The notes: generated from the letters alone by a model not told the origin. A stretch of DNA of 64,000 bases from Teredinibacter haidensis (GCF_014211975.1 NZ_CP060084.1:3793001-3857000), one strand, 5' to 3'. Shown: positions 36,012 through 44,811, counted from the stretch's first letter. A program made the numbers and translations.

Positions 36012-37688
36012 TTAAACCTCGAAGCCATCATCAAACGTAACACTATTACGTGTTTTCTTCGCTTGATAAAGCGCAATATCTGCTCGCTTGAATACTTCCT
36101 CGAATTTCTCATTTTTCGAAACGATGGAAACTCCAATACTGATGGTAACGTTAATTTCCTTGGCAGTACCAAAGCGATGATGCTCTACCTCTGCCCTCAG
36201 TTTCTCACCCAGTTCAATTAGATTGTTTGGTGGGGTATGGGGGCACACTAGAACAAATTCTTCGCCTCCCCAACGCCCAAAAATATCATCCTTGCGCGTA
36301 CTACTGCTAATAAGTTTGGTAAAAGTTTTAAGTATTTGATCGCCAACGACATGGCCGTAGGTATCATTAATTTTTTTAAAATTATCTATATCCAATACCA
36401 TAAGCCCAAAATCGATATGCGCTTCGCTATACAACCTCTGCTGCTGTTGAACCAGGCCTGCGCGATTAAAAATACCCGTTAAAGCATCCGTCACTGATCG
36501 CGTTGTTAATTCAAATTTTTCTGCTTCCAGCTGGGCAGCTCTGTTGGCCAAATGATAAATTTGTCGCTCCCGTATACGCGTTGAGGTATACAACTGGTAG
36601 TAACGAGTACTGGCCTCCATAAACAGGTAGGCGACCCAAAATAGGAGGAGCGCCATAAGGAAGCTTTCAGAGCTAATACGTGCACCCTCCAATTCAACTC
36701 TTTCGACTCGAACCTTATGGAGGCCCTCAACCATAACATCGACACCAATACCAATGACATTATCAAACTCCGGCGCTGCCAGTTCCCGCGACGCATTGAT
36801 TCCTGTTACCCACCACTCGGCCACACTGAATTCCGAAAGACTGACAAATACTGATCCCGAATTCAAATCGTTGGTACGCACATACGCAGACATAAACTTA
36901 GAGGCATAGACGTCACTCTTCTGAGAATAGGAAGAGTTATGATTGCGTAAGTGTATGCGCAGATGCCGTGCAGGCCCCTCATAACGAATGCGGACTCTAA
37001 GCCCATCATACAATCCGAAATCCAGCCCTGATACGGCCTTATTTTCGATGGATTTATCCGATGTAGTTTTAACAATGAGACAGCTCTGGTTATTCTCCCA
37101 ACCCCAACCGTCGCCATCCGGATCAGAGGCCGCACTCACGCAATAGGGTGGTTTTTCCTCATCCTTTGTCGAGGCAGCCACTTCTTTTGGCACGGTGCAA
37201 CTTTGCTCATTCTCCCAGCCCCAACCATCACCATCGGGATCCGAAGCCGCGCTTTTACACAGCGGTGGCCCCTCGCGAATGCTGGTATTTGGGTCAGAAG
37301 GCTGAACCATCACTCTACAACTCTGGTCATTCTCCCAGCCCCAACCGTCACCATCGGAGTCAGAGTCATCCCGCTTGCATATCAGACTGTTTTCCTGGCT
37401 ATCATCGCTATTATCCGTGACTGCATCCGCATCCCAGCTTAGGGTATAACCACAGGAGCCGGACCCAACAAGCCTGCTGAAATCACAACGCCATTCGTTA
37501 TTAACCTGATTGATCCACGCCACAGAACTGCTACCATCTAGATGATTGGGCCCATAAATACCAGGAGAGGTCGCAATTTTGGGATGGATGAGTAGTGTCT
37601 TGGGCGGGATATAAGGATGCCAAGCAATAGCCAGTACCGTGAGTAATGCCGCGACAAACCGAACAACTGTAAATGGATTTGATTTCAT
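36012..37688 (-). CDS. Diguanylate cyclase whose periplasmic sensor carries three CBM10-like repeats
   Basis: About 558 residues from the ATG at 37688. Helix about 8-23; periplasmic jelly-roll domain as in the neighbouring paralogue but split after CGYTLSWDADA by an insert of about 125 residues. The insert has three repeats (about 102-126, 142-165, 181-206), each of the form C-K/V-x5-D-x-DGDGWGWEN-x-QSC. The WGWEN-x-QSC signature and paired cysteines match CBM10 of cellulases, including the GH45 enzyme in this window, while DPDGDG resembles calcium-binding loops. A second helix, coiled coil and GGDEF domain with GGEEF follow. The likely role is c-di-GMP synthesis controlled by binding of insoluble or soluble polysaccharide; that is inference. 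Confidence 0.9.
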   Translation of the reverse strand: MKSNPFTVVRFVAALLTVLAIAWHPYIPPKTLLIHPKIATSPGIYGPNHLDGSSSVAWINQVNNEWRCDFSRLVGSGSCGYTLSWDADAVTDNSDDSQENSLICKRDDSDSDGDGWGWENDQSCRVMVQPSDPNTSIREGPPLCKSAASDPDGDGWGWENEQSCTVPKEVAASTKDEEKPPYCVSAASDPDGDGWGWENNQSCLIVKTTSDKSIENKAVSGLDFGLYDGLRVRIRYEGPARHLRIHLRNHNSSYSQKSDVYASKFMSAYVRTNDLNSGSVFVSLSEFSVAEWWVTGINASRELAAPEFDNVIGIGVDVMVEGLHKVRVERVELEGARISSESFLMALLLFWVAYLFMEASTRYYQLYTSTRIRERQIYHLANRAAQLEAEKFELTTRSVTDALTGIFNRAGLVQQQQRLYSEAHIDFGLMVLDIDNFKKINDTYGHVVGDQILKTFTKLISSSTRKDDIFGRWGGEEFVLVCPHTPPNNLIELGEKLRAEVEHHRFGTAKEINVTISIGVSIVSKNEKFEEVFKRADIALYQAKKTRNSVTFDDGFEV

Positions 37689-38048
37689 ATTCCGCGCCAA
37701 AACTGACGTTTTAATAATCTGGAAAGCTTTACGCGCATAGGTGCAGAGCTGCAGTGGTTGGGAAGTATTTACCTTATCTATACAAGTATAGAGCAAGATT
37801 AAAAGTCATCGCCAAAGAAGCGAGCAACCAACGCTACAATCCAATGGCGGGGCATTCACTCCTACAGATCCGAACGCTTACTGAAGGACTATCTTTTATA
37901 CGCAATCTAAATCGTTAGCATTAACTATATCACTGAAAAATAAAGATATTTTTGATTTTATGGTGTTATGCATTAGACTTATGCAACCTCGTATCTGTAT
38001 AGATTCAGATGCCTACCCATTCCATACATAGTGCAAAAGGTGAACAGG
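37689..38048. promoter_or_regulatory. Intergenic region between divergent DGC and bacterioferritin genes
   Basis: About 360 bases, AT-rich near 37915-37990, presumably with both promoters. No gene or structured RNA recognised. Confidence 0.35.
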
Positions 38049-38513
38049 ATGAAATCTAGCACTCAAGTGCTCTCCACATTGAACGATGTGCTGAGTACAG
38101 AACTGACCTCTATTAATCGTTATTTTTTACACGCGCGCATGTACAAAAACTGGGGCTTCGATAACCTCAATCAAATGAGCTATAAGAAGTCCATCAAGGA
38201 TATGAAACAGTCCGACGAGCTTATAGAACGCATTCTGATGCTCGAAGGCTTACCCAATCTGCAAAAGCTGAAATCTTTACAGATAGGTGAACATACGGAA
38301 GAAATGCTCGCTTGTGATTTAAAATTTCAGCAGGGCGCTATTGAGCAATTGAAGCAAGCGATTGCTACCTGCGAGCAGGAACAGGATTACGTAAGTCGCA
38401 ATATTCTGAACGATATTCTGGATGGAGAAGAAAGCCACTTGGACTGGCTGGAAACTCAACAGCATCAGATTGGCGCTATGGGCACAGAAAATTATCTGCA
38501 GGCACAACTGTAA
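38049..38513 (+). CDS. Bacterioferritin, heme-ligand type with degenerate ferroxidase site
   Basis: 154 residues counted from the ATG at 38049, which has AAGGTG nine bases upstream. It aligns without gaps to E. coli Bfr over the key positions: Glu18, Glu127 and His130 are kept, and Met52, which ligates heme between subunits, is kept. However Glu51 is Asp, His54 is Gln and Glu94 is Gln, so the di-iron ferroxidase centre is largely lost. Such subunits usually pair with a second, catalytically intact ferritin, encoded here 15 bases downstream. Stores iron in a 24-mer shell with electrons entering through heme. Confidence 0.93.
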   Translation: MKSSTQVLSTLNDVLSTELTSINRYFLHARMYKNWGFDNLNQMSYKKSIKDMKQSDELIERILMLEGLPNLQKLKSLQIGEHTEEMLACDLKFQQGAIEQLKQAIATCEQEQDYVSRNILNDILDGEESHLDWLETQQHQIGAMGTENYLQAQL

Positions 38514-38528
38514 AGAGGCAAACACATT

Positions 38529-38996
38529 ATGAAAGGCAGCGAAAATATCATCAAAACCCTTAACGGTCTGCTCGCTTACGAACTGGCCGCAATGGATCAG
38601 TACTTTGTCCATTCAGAAATGTATGCCGACTGGGGTCTTACTAAATTACACGAGCGCATCGCTCATGAATTTGAAGACGAGAAAGGGCACGCGAAAAAAT
38701 TGATCGAGCGTATTTTGTTTCTGGAAGGCACCCCTGACCTAGTCACACGTGACGGTTTAAATATCGGTACAGATGTTCCCTCCATGATCCAGGGCGATTT
38801 AAACGTGGAGTACGCCGTAGCCAAAGGCTTAAAACTCGCTATTAAATTGTGCGAAGATGAAGGTGATTATGTTACGCGTGAAATGCTGGAGGTATTGCTG
38901 GATGATACAGAACGCGATCACGCCTATTGGCTGGAGCAGCAGCTGGGCTTAATCAAGCGCATTGGCCTGGAAAATTATTTACAGTCTCAGATGTAA
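38529..38996 (+). CDS. Bacterioferritin/FtnA-like subunit with intact ferroxidase site, no heme Met
   Basis: 155 residues. The ferroxidase ligands Glu18, Glu51, His54, Glu94 and a Glu128/His131 pair are present, but position 52, the heme-ligating Met, is Lys. It resembles the Pseudomonas FtnA (BfrA) group (HEFEDEKGHA, DTERDHAYWLEQQLGLIK). It lies 15 bases after the heme-type subunit and is surely cotranscribed. The complementary losses imply a mixed 24-mer in which this subunit oxidises iron while the other binds heme. Confidence 0.93.
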   Translation: MKGSENIIKTLNGLLAYELAAMDQYFVHSEMYADWGLTKLHERIAHEFEDEKGHAKKLIERILFLEGTPDLVTRDGLNIGTDVPSMIQGDLNVEYAVAKGLKLAIKLCEDEGDYVTREMLEVLLDDTERDHAYWLEQQLGLIKRIGLENYLQSQM

Positions 38997-39001
38997 AAAA
39001 C

Positions 39002-39040
39002 AGCAGCAGGTTGATTTTTCCTTCAAATCAATCTGCTGCT
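39002..39040. terminator. Bidirectional hairpin between bfr and thiamine operon
   Basis: Nested stem: AGCAGCAG / CTGCTGCT (39002-39009 with 39033-39040), a G-U pair, then TTGATTT / AAATCAA (39011-39017 with 39025-39031). The minus strand reads into T6, so it terminates the leftward thiamine operon; it overlaps the kinase stop codon. Confidence 0.75.
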
Positions 39041-39880
39041 TGTACTCTCGCTTTTTTCATTTAGCTTTTGCCAAAGCGTTACCAGCCAATAAATAAGCTT
39101 ATCTATGATATCGCCTTTTAATAGAAAACCGGCGGACTCATCAATATTCGCATTAAAGCAATAGCCGAGATAGCGCAGATCAAACTCAGGATGACCAAGT
39201 CCCGAGTATTCCCAGTCCAATAGAAATAGGCCATTGTCAGTTTCCAGAATATTTTCGGGAATTAGATCATGATGGCACAATACGGGCTGCCAGCTCCCTT
39301 CCATAAATTCTTCCAACTGCTGGAGAAACTCATTAAAGGCGAGCTGCTTTTCTTTGGCAAGCTGAATATGGCGCTTTTCCAACTCTAACGCATAACCCGT
39401 CAAATGCTTTAAATAGTTGAATCGAGACGCTTCAACACGAATATGTTGAATTCTATTAACAACTTCTTTCAGACGCTCACGCTGACTGAGGCGAGTCAGG
39501 TCGTGGCGACTCCATACCCGACCTTCCACATAACTAAAAACACAAAAATTTAGATTCCGATCATCGTGCAATAATTTTGGGCTGATATTCAGCGGTGCAA
39601 GAGCTCGCAACAATTCCAGCTCCCAGTCTCGATCTATCCCCAACTCCTTAGACTGGTTTGAATTTATTCGAACACCAAAACGTTCAACAGCAAGGCCGCA
39701 GGCTGAACGCTTTAACGAACGAGGGGATCTTACTTCTACAAGATAGCTGTTGTTGGTTGTCCCTTTGTTTAACGGCTTTACCAATTTAGGCGGGCCGACC
39801 AAATTAATCGGCCATTTTTGCCAGGTATCGAGCGCGTAGTCCAAGCGTTTACGTTCATCTGTCGCAAGCAGTGGACTCAT
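39023..39880 (-). CDS. Thiamine kinase-like phosphotransferase (APH/choline kinase fold)
   Basis: About 285 residues from the ATG at 39880, whose ATGA overlaps the pnuT stop. The kinase-like fold shows a nucleotide loop (LNKGTTNNSYLVEV), the catalytic-loop motif VLCHHDLIPENIL and the metal-binding GLFLLDWEYSGLGHPEFDLRY. This is the aminoglycoside/choline kinase superfamily; in a TPP-riboswitch operon behind a PnuC-type transporter the likely substrate is thiamine, giving thiamine monophosphate (ThiK-like). The longer frame to 40003 lies inside pnuT and has no start signal. Confidence 0.85.
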   Translation of the reverse strand: MSPLLATDERKRLDYALDTWQKWPINLVGPPKLVKPLNKGTTNNSYLVEVRSPRSLKRSACGLAVERFGVRINSNQSKELGIDRDWELELLRALAPLNISPKLLHDDRNLNFCVFSYVEGRVWSRHDLTRLSQRERLKEVVNRIQHIRVEASRFNYLKHLTGYALELEKRHIQLAKEKQLAFNEFLQQLEEFMEGSWQPVLCHHDLIPENILETDNGLFLLDWEYSGLGHPEFDLRYLGYCFNANIDESAGFLLKGDIIDKLIYWLVTLWQKLNEKSESTSSRLI

Positions 39881-40503
39881 ACGTTTACGCCTTCTGGTAG
39901 GTTGTTTCTTGAGAGTTGTCTCGACCAGGCATAAATGCCTATGACGACTAAAACCAGGTACACCATCATTAACAGGGCTGTAGGATAAAGACCTCGGTCC
40001 CAATAGAGAAATAGGGCGACAGAATCAATCACTAGCCAGTAAATCCAGTTTTCAAATATCTTTCTCGCAACCATAAAGGTCGTTACCACTGCTCCCCAGG
40101 TCGTAAATGAATCCAGGTAAGGCCATGCCGCAGCCGTATGCCGGGACAGAAAATAACCAGAAACAAATGTCAGGCCGGCAACAATGGTAAGGGCATATAA
40201 ATGCTGTGAGGAACTCCAAAAATTGATGGCTAAGGTTGTTTTATTTCCCTTACCCGTGCGCCAGCACCAATAGCCGTAAACCGCCATGAGCATATAGTAC
40301 ACATTCAACAGCGATTCCATTATCAATGATACGTCAAAAAACACCCAGGTAAAAATAGCCGTACTGATAAAAGCACAGGGCCAACACCAACTGTTTTGGC
40401 GCATAGCTAAAACTAAATACGCAATACCCAACGCTACAGCAAGTAACTCTAAAGCCGACTGCTGAAAAAATCCGGCCATACCTTGCTGAAAAACATCCAA
40501 CAT
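39877..40503 (-). CDS. pnuT: PnuC-family transporter, probably thiamine (PnuT)
   Basis: 208 residues with about seven transmembrane helices. PnuC-family features are GIAYLVLAMRQNSWCWPCAF, the ESLLNVYYMLMAVYGYWCW helix and NWIYWLVIDSVALFLYWDRG. These SWEET-like facilitators move vitamin precursors and trap them by phosphorylation inside; the kinase encoded with a four-base overlap fits that scheme. The TPP riboswitch and the thiamine-binding protein upstream favour thiamine over nicotinamide riboside. The ATG directly follows the TAG of the preceding gene, with GAGG upstream. Confidence 0.92.
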   Translation of the reverse strand: MLDVFQQGMAGFFQQSALELLAVALGIAYLVLAMRQNSWCWPCAFISTAIFTWVFFDVSLIMESLLNVYYMLMAVYGYWCWRTGKGNKTTLAINFWSSSQHLYALTIVAGLTFVSGYFLSRHTAAAWPYLDSFTTWGAVVTTFMVARKIFENWIYWLVIDSVALFLYWDRGLYPTALLMMVYLVLVVIGIYAWSRQLSRNNLPEGVNV

Positions 40504-40752
40504 CTATCTTGCCTCGTAGCCGGGTAAAAATTTGGCCACAAATACGCACTTGCCAAAATTGTTAAAGCTCCAGGCTACCACCTCGTTTACCACAGCCATC
40601 ACTTTATCGTAATCACCTATCAAAATCGTGGCGGTAGGAAAAGTTGAAATATCGATATCGGAGTAGGTGTTTAATTTATCGATAGTTTGTTTGATTATAT
40701 TCAAGTATTCATCCTGAAGAGGGTACAGGGTTAATTCTACGCTAAGCTTCAT
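40504..40752 (-). CDS. Thiamine-binding protein, MTH1187/YkoF-like
   Basis: 82 residues. The pattern KLSVELTLYPLQDEYLNIIKQTI, TYSDIDISTFPTATILIGDYD and GKCVFVAKFLPG fits the small ferredoxin-like Thiamine_BP (MTH1187/YkoF) family that binds thiamine or its pyrimidine in the cytoplasm. GAAGG lies five bases before the ATG. It sits between the receptor and pnuT in the TPP-controlled operon and its stop abuts the pnuT start. Its precise role is not established even in well-studied relatives. Confidence 0.88.
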   Translation of the reverse strand: MKLSVELTLYPLQDEYLNIIKQTIDKLNTYSDIDISTFPTATILIGDYDKVMAVVNEVVAWSFNNFGKCVFVAKFLPGYEAR

Positions 40753-40893
40753 AAAGACCTTCGATGCCTGTTAGCTACGTGGATTGGGGTTGCGCGGGTA
40801 CCCCAGATTAATTAGAAACCGGCCTGCATTAATCTCGTTGCTGTTATTTCAGCATAGTCGCTCTGGGTTCCCGCGCCACCCCAGCCGTACTAT

Positions 40894-43011
40894 TTAAAAT
40901 GAATGGCTAACACTAACACCAAAGGTTAACGGTGTACCTTTTTGGCTATAGGGCTCTGGATCATAGAATTTACGTGGGTCATTGCCGAAGTCATGGCTAA
41001 AGTAAAACCCGCGCGTCTCAATTGTTTCATCCGTTAAATTTTTCGCCCAAAGGGCAAAAGAAGTACTGTTTAAATCATAACCCAAACGTGCATTTAGCAA
41101 ACTATAACTTTCGCTTTTCTCATTATGGCTTTCGGAGAAATAGAAGCTATCTTTACCTTCCAGCTCAACACGCATATACAGGTTTGATTCAAAATCGTAT
41201 TGTGCTGCAACAAAGTATTGATAACCCGGCGCATGAGCCTGCGCTCTGTCGCTCATATCGTAACCTTCACCGGTTACTTTGTCGCGGTCAACATGGCTGC
41301 GATTTTCAAAGTCTTCGTAGCCTGTTTCCAGAATCGCTATGGACGAGAATAACGTTAAGTTATCACTTACCCGCCAGTTTACCTCGGTTTCCAAGCCGTA
41401 GTTGTAACCTTCAGCAGCATTTGTAAGAAAATCGATAAATTCAAACCCTTCATCCAACGGGAGGGCGCGGGATTGCTTTGCCTGAATATCATTGCGCTGC
41501 TGGTAAAAGCCGGCGACCTGAAGATCTAGAGTATTATTGAGAAGAGAGCTCTTTAAGCCCAACTCGTAGTTAAGCATCGTTTCCGTGTCAAAGGTTTTCT
41601 GTTGCTCTGCCAACGATGGCTCCGGGTTAAAGCTACCAACCTTGTAACCACGGGAAATTAAGCCGTAAACAAGTGCATTGCTTTCCGTTTTGTATTCCAG
41701 TGAAATTTTTCCACCCCACAGGCTTTCGCTTGGCTCAAACTGCGAATTATTACTATCCGAATAATCCGCCTCAAAATCTTCAGCACGGAAACCAGTAACC
41801 AAATTGAGACGATCGCTCAACGCGATATCCAGCTGTCCGTATAGGGCAGCATTGCGAGTACCGAAGTCACTGTTATAGTCGGCATCATAAGTATAGGTAC
41901 GTATCAGCTCTACATCTTGATCGCGATAATACGCACCAACCACCCAATTCACCGCTGTTTCCTGCGATTTTGAAGCCAGACGTAAGTCTACAGAAAAATT
42001 ATTGTTATCCCTCTGATAGTTATCCGTCGAGGAATATTCCCAACCAGCGCACGCGGAATCAGCAGGGCAGATATCTAAAAAGGACCAGTCTTCATCGTAA
42101 CCGTATTCCACCTCTGAATCAGCGTAACTTAAAACCACATTCAAATCGGCAAAGCCAAAACCAGTAAAACGGGTTTTTAATGCATGCGCAAACGTTTTTT
42201 GTCGGTCGTGGCCTGGCTCATCAGACAGGGTATGGCGGTTATTATCCAGGCTAAAAGCATCGTAGCCATTATCGACATCGACAAAATAGCTGATTAAATC
42301 AACGTGTAATTCCTTGGAAACGTCAAAAGACAAGTGGTTGCGTAGACTTAGTTCATCAATATTGTTGGTATCGTCGCGATCCAGATAATCATTTTTAATA
42401 TAGCCGTCACTGACATTCTTTTGCATCGCCAGGCGCCAACCAACGGTTTCGGATAAAGGCGTGGTCACCGTGCCAGCCAAATCATAGCTACCATAGTTAC
42501 CGATTCCCGCCGACACCTTACCGCCGGCAGCCTCTGCCGGCGCATTACCTACCACGTTAATCATTCCAGCCAACGCATTAGCGCCGTACAGCGTTCCTTG
42601 CGGGCCGCGAAAAACCTCCACCTGTGATGCATCCAAACCGCTGACACCTGTTGCCAGACCAGTGAAATCGATGCCATCGACAATCACGCCCACAGACGGG
42701 TTAATCGGTGCAACAAATTCGCTGCGTTCACCAATACCACGAATCTGAATAAAACGGCCGCGGGAAGCGCCCGCAGAAAAATTCACGTTGGGGATAAGGC
42801 CAAGTATATCCTCCAGGTTCTTAGCGTTGCGCGACTCGATAAGCTCTTCGCTAATCACAGAGACACTATTTGCCAAGTCCAACTGCTCGATGTTGCGTAG
42901 CTCACCGGTAACCACTATTTCTTCCTGCTCATTTTGGGCAAAAGCTGTGCTACTGATAGCAAAGGAAACCAGTGAATACAGTGCTAGGGGTGGGTAAAAA
43001 CGTTTGGTCAT
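40894..43011 (-). CDS. TonB-dependent receptor, probable thiamine uptake
   Basis: 705 residues. Signal peptide ending STAFAQ, a TonB box (EEIVVTGEL), a plug domain with RNAKNLEDILGLIPNVNFS, IQIRGIGERSEF and VEVFRGPQGTLYGANALAGMINVV, and a 22-strand barrel ending FGVSVSHSF. AAGG lies upstream of the ATG. A TPP riboswitch in its leader and the thiamine transport genes downstream point to thiamine or a derivative as ligand. The gap of 141 bases to the next gene holds no terminator that I can see. Confidence 0.93.
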   Translation of the reverse strand: MTKRFYPPLALYSLVSFAISSTAFAQNEQEEIVVTGELRNIEQLDLANSVSVISEELIESRNAKNLEDILGLIPNVNFSAGASRGRFIQIRGIGERSEFVAPINPSVGVIVDGIDFTGLATGVSGLDASQVEVFRGPQGTLYGANALAGMINVVGNAPAEAAGGKVSAGIGNYGSYDLAGTVTTPLSETVGWRLAMQKNVSDGYIKNDYLDRDDTNNIDELSLRNHLSFDVSKELHVDLISYFVDVDNGYDAFSLDNNRHTLSDEPGHDRQKTFAHALKTRFTGFGFADLNVVLSYADSEVEYGYDEDWSFLDICPADSACAGWEYSSTDNYQRDNNNFSVDLRLASKSQETAVNWVVGAYYRDQDVELIRTYTYDADYNSDFGTRNAALYGQLDIALSDRLNLVTGFRAEDFEADYSDSNNSQFEPSESLWGGKISLEYKTESNALVYGLISRGYKVGSFNPEPSLAEQQKTFDTETMLNYELGLKSSLLNNTLDLQVAGFYQQRNDIQAKQSRALPLDEGFEFIDFLTNAAEGYNYGLETEVNWRVSDNLTLFSSIAILETGYEDFENRSHVDRDKVTGEGYDMSDRAQAHAPGYQYFVAAQYDFESNLYMRVELEGKDSFYFSESHNEKSESYSLLNARLGYDLNSTSFALWAKNLTDETIETRGFYFSHDFGNDPRKFYDPEPYSQKGTPLTFGVSVSHSF

Positions 43012-43107
43012 ATCAGGCCTTCTATGAATTAAATAGGAGACCCGGTGTGCAGGCTGGGAAAGGTGGAACGGGGACTTGCGCCCCCCTAGTTGTTCGAAAA
43101 TTAAACG

Positions 43108-43192
43108 AACGTCCTATTCCTACGCCGGTACTAGCCGGATCAGGTTCAAAGGGACTATCTCAGGCTATACAAGCGTACAGCCACCCCTCAGG
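43108..43192 (-). ncRNA. TPP riboswitch (THI element)
   Basis: On the minus strand the conserved core is plain: GGGGTGGC near the 5' side, CTGAGATAGTCCCTTTGAACC, CTGATCCGGCTAGTACCGGC and GTAGGAATAGG at the 3' side. These are the thi-box elements that bind thiamine pyrophosphate. It precedes the receptor ATG by about 100 bases. Downstream a hairpin GTTCG..CGAAC and a GGGG..CCCC hairpin could form the expression platform; no T-run terminator is seen, so control of translation is likely. Confidence 0.96.
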
Positions 43193-43246
43193 AGAGCGTG
43201 CATTCTAGCGCAGAAAGGAAGTGTTTTCAGTAGAAGGTAAGGATAA

Positions 43247-43275
43247 CCGGGCTCCGTTAAGGTAACGGAGCCCGG
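43247..43275 (-). terminator. Hairpin after GH45 gene
   Basis: Thirteen-bp perfect stem CCGGGCTCCGTTA / TAACGGAGCCCGG (43247-43259 and 43263-43275) with a three-base loop, 19 bases after the GH45 stop. T-tail on the minus strand is weak. Confidence 0.75.
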
Positions 43276-43293
43276 ATTTTAAGAAATGAAAAC

Positions 43294-44811
43294 TTAATTA
43301 CAGGAGTTGCTGATATCGTTCAAGAAGCCGCGATCCACACCTGAGCGAGCGGTAATCTCGGCAGGACAAGCCACCTCATGCCACTTCAGGCTGGGGTTAT
43401 CAGCCGCTTCGAACCATTCGGCATACCAGTTACAACCCTGCTGCAGCTCGGTTAAACCACGAGTACCGAATACATTATCGCAACGCTGAGACAGGCAACT
43501 TTTGTACTGCTCTCTGCTTGCATTCCAACCCAGCTCATCTTTACACGCGGCCAGTAAACCACCGTATTGAGCACCCAACTCATCGTTAGACACTCCCCAT
43601 TGATCGGAACAGGCGTTAAATGCGCCTACGCCACCACCGGGAACCAAAATGTCAAACTGACCACCGCCAACATCATAGCCGATGTTAGTGGCCTGAACGA
43701 TCATACGCTTTCCAGCCAGAGCCGCAGAACCGGGATCGTCACCACCATTGTAAGAAGCGCCCGTGAACTGGATTTCATAACAACGACCACAAACATCACC
43801 ACTAGAAGTTGCCGCATAACCATAAGACAACGTAGTGCTGACGGCCCAAGGCGTTAAGCTGTGACACATATGGGCGTCGCCGCCGTCACAGGCACTGGAA
43901 GCATCGACATCATTCAACGGAGAGTCATTGGTCGTACAGGCGCCCAGAGTTTCTACACCGCTGGGTACATTTCCGCTCCAGCTACAGTGAGCTTTACAGC
44001 AATCCCAATAGCGGGTGGCATAGCCATCACAACCCTGAGGGTTAACCACAGATGAGCTGGAAGAGCTGCTAGAGCTGCTGGAACTGCTAGAGCTACTAGA
44101 AGAACTGGAAGAGGAGGTGCTAGACGAAGAAGTACTGCAACTGCTAACAACGCCACCACTACCACTTTGGCTTTCACAGGTTGTGCGACCAATACAGCTT
44201 TGTGAGTTTTCCCAGCCCCAGCCAGAATCCTGATTCACACACAGCGGACGGGGATCATCCTGGTACCACTGACACATTTCCTGGCAGTCAGTGTTGTTAC
44301 TGCTGGAACTGCTACTTGAAGAGACTACACTTGAGCTGCTGCTTGAAGAGGAAGAGCTGGAACTACTTGAGCTTGAAGAGCTGCTGGAAATGGAAGAACT
44401 GCTGCTTGAAGAGACAACACTCGAGCTACTGGAGCTACTGGTATTTCCACCACCAGAAACACTTAAGGTCGCGACACTGGGCGTACCCGAGCCGTTTGCA
44501 CAAAAGCCAAAATTTACGCTGGAACCAGCAGCAATACTGCCGTTGTGAGCCGCAGGAGTCACAGTGCTACCGCTCACGCTTCCGTTCCACAAATTGCCGA
44601 TACTCGTACCGGCCAAGTCTAAGCCAACAGCCCAGTCAGTAATACTGGAACTGCCATTATTGGAGATAGTAACATCGGCACAATAACCGCTACCCCAACT
44701 GTTTTGAATAGTAAGCACAGCTTCCCCCGCACCGGAAACCAGTGCATGAGATGCTTGTGCGAGCAGTATGGTACAACCTGCCAGCAATAGTTTAAATTTT
44801 GAGTGTTTCAT
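43294..44811 (-). CDS. GH45 endoglucanase with CBM2 and CBM10
   Basis: About 505 residues from the ATG at 44811 (GAGGG five bases upstream). Order: signal peptide ending ASHALV, CBM2 (about 25-125, VLTIQNSWGSGYCADV to NFGFCANG), a long serine linker, CBM10 (about 178-215, CQEMCQWYQDDPRPLC and SGWGWENSQSC), a second serine linker, then the GH45 domain (about 258-505). The catalytic start is YATRYWDCCKAHCSW with its Asp nucleophile region, and the later GGGVGAFNACSDQWG holds the second acidic site. Fourteen or so cysteines fit the knotted GH45 fold. A secreted endo-beta-1,4-glucanase for cellulose, as in Cellvibrio. It is monocistronic. Confidence 0.96.
   Translation of the reverse strand: MKHSKFKLLLAGCTILLAQASHALVSGAGEAVLTIQNSWGSGYCADVTISNNGSSSITDWAVGLDLAGTSIGNLWNGSVSGSTVTPAAHNGSIAAGSSVNFGFCANGSGTPSVATLSVSGGGNTSSSSSSSVVSSSSSSSISSSSSSSSSSSSSSSSSSSSVVSSSSSSSSNNTDCQEMCQWYQDDPRPLCVNQDSGWGWENSQSCIGRTTCESQSGSGGVVSSCSTSSSSTSSSSSSSSSSSSSSSSSSSSSSVVNPQGCDGYATRYWDCCKAHCSWSGNVPSGVETLGACTTNDSPLNDVDASSACDGGDAHMCHSLTPWAVSTTLSYGYAATSSGDVCGRCYEIQFTGASYNGGDDPGSAALAGKRMIVQATNIGYDVGGGQFDILVPGGGVGAFNACSDQWGVSNDELGAQYGGLLAACKDELGWNASREQYKSCLSQRCDNVFGTRGLTELQQGCNWYAEWFEAADNPSLKWHEVACPAEITARSGVDRGFLNDISNSCN

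Noticed and set aside
37091..37378. Direct repeats that might suggest a CRISPR-like array
   Set aside because: They encode the three CBM10-like protein repeats, are imperfect, and sit inside an intact reading frame.
44041..44430. Simple-sequence tracts that might be phase-variable repeats
   Set aside because: Serine-linker codons with mixed sequence and triplet periodicity; changes would stay in frame.
44181..44642. 153-codon plus-strand frame
   Set aside because: Antisense to the poly-Ser linkers of the GH45 enzyme; the Leu/Glu- and Ser-rich product is a linker artefact.
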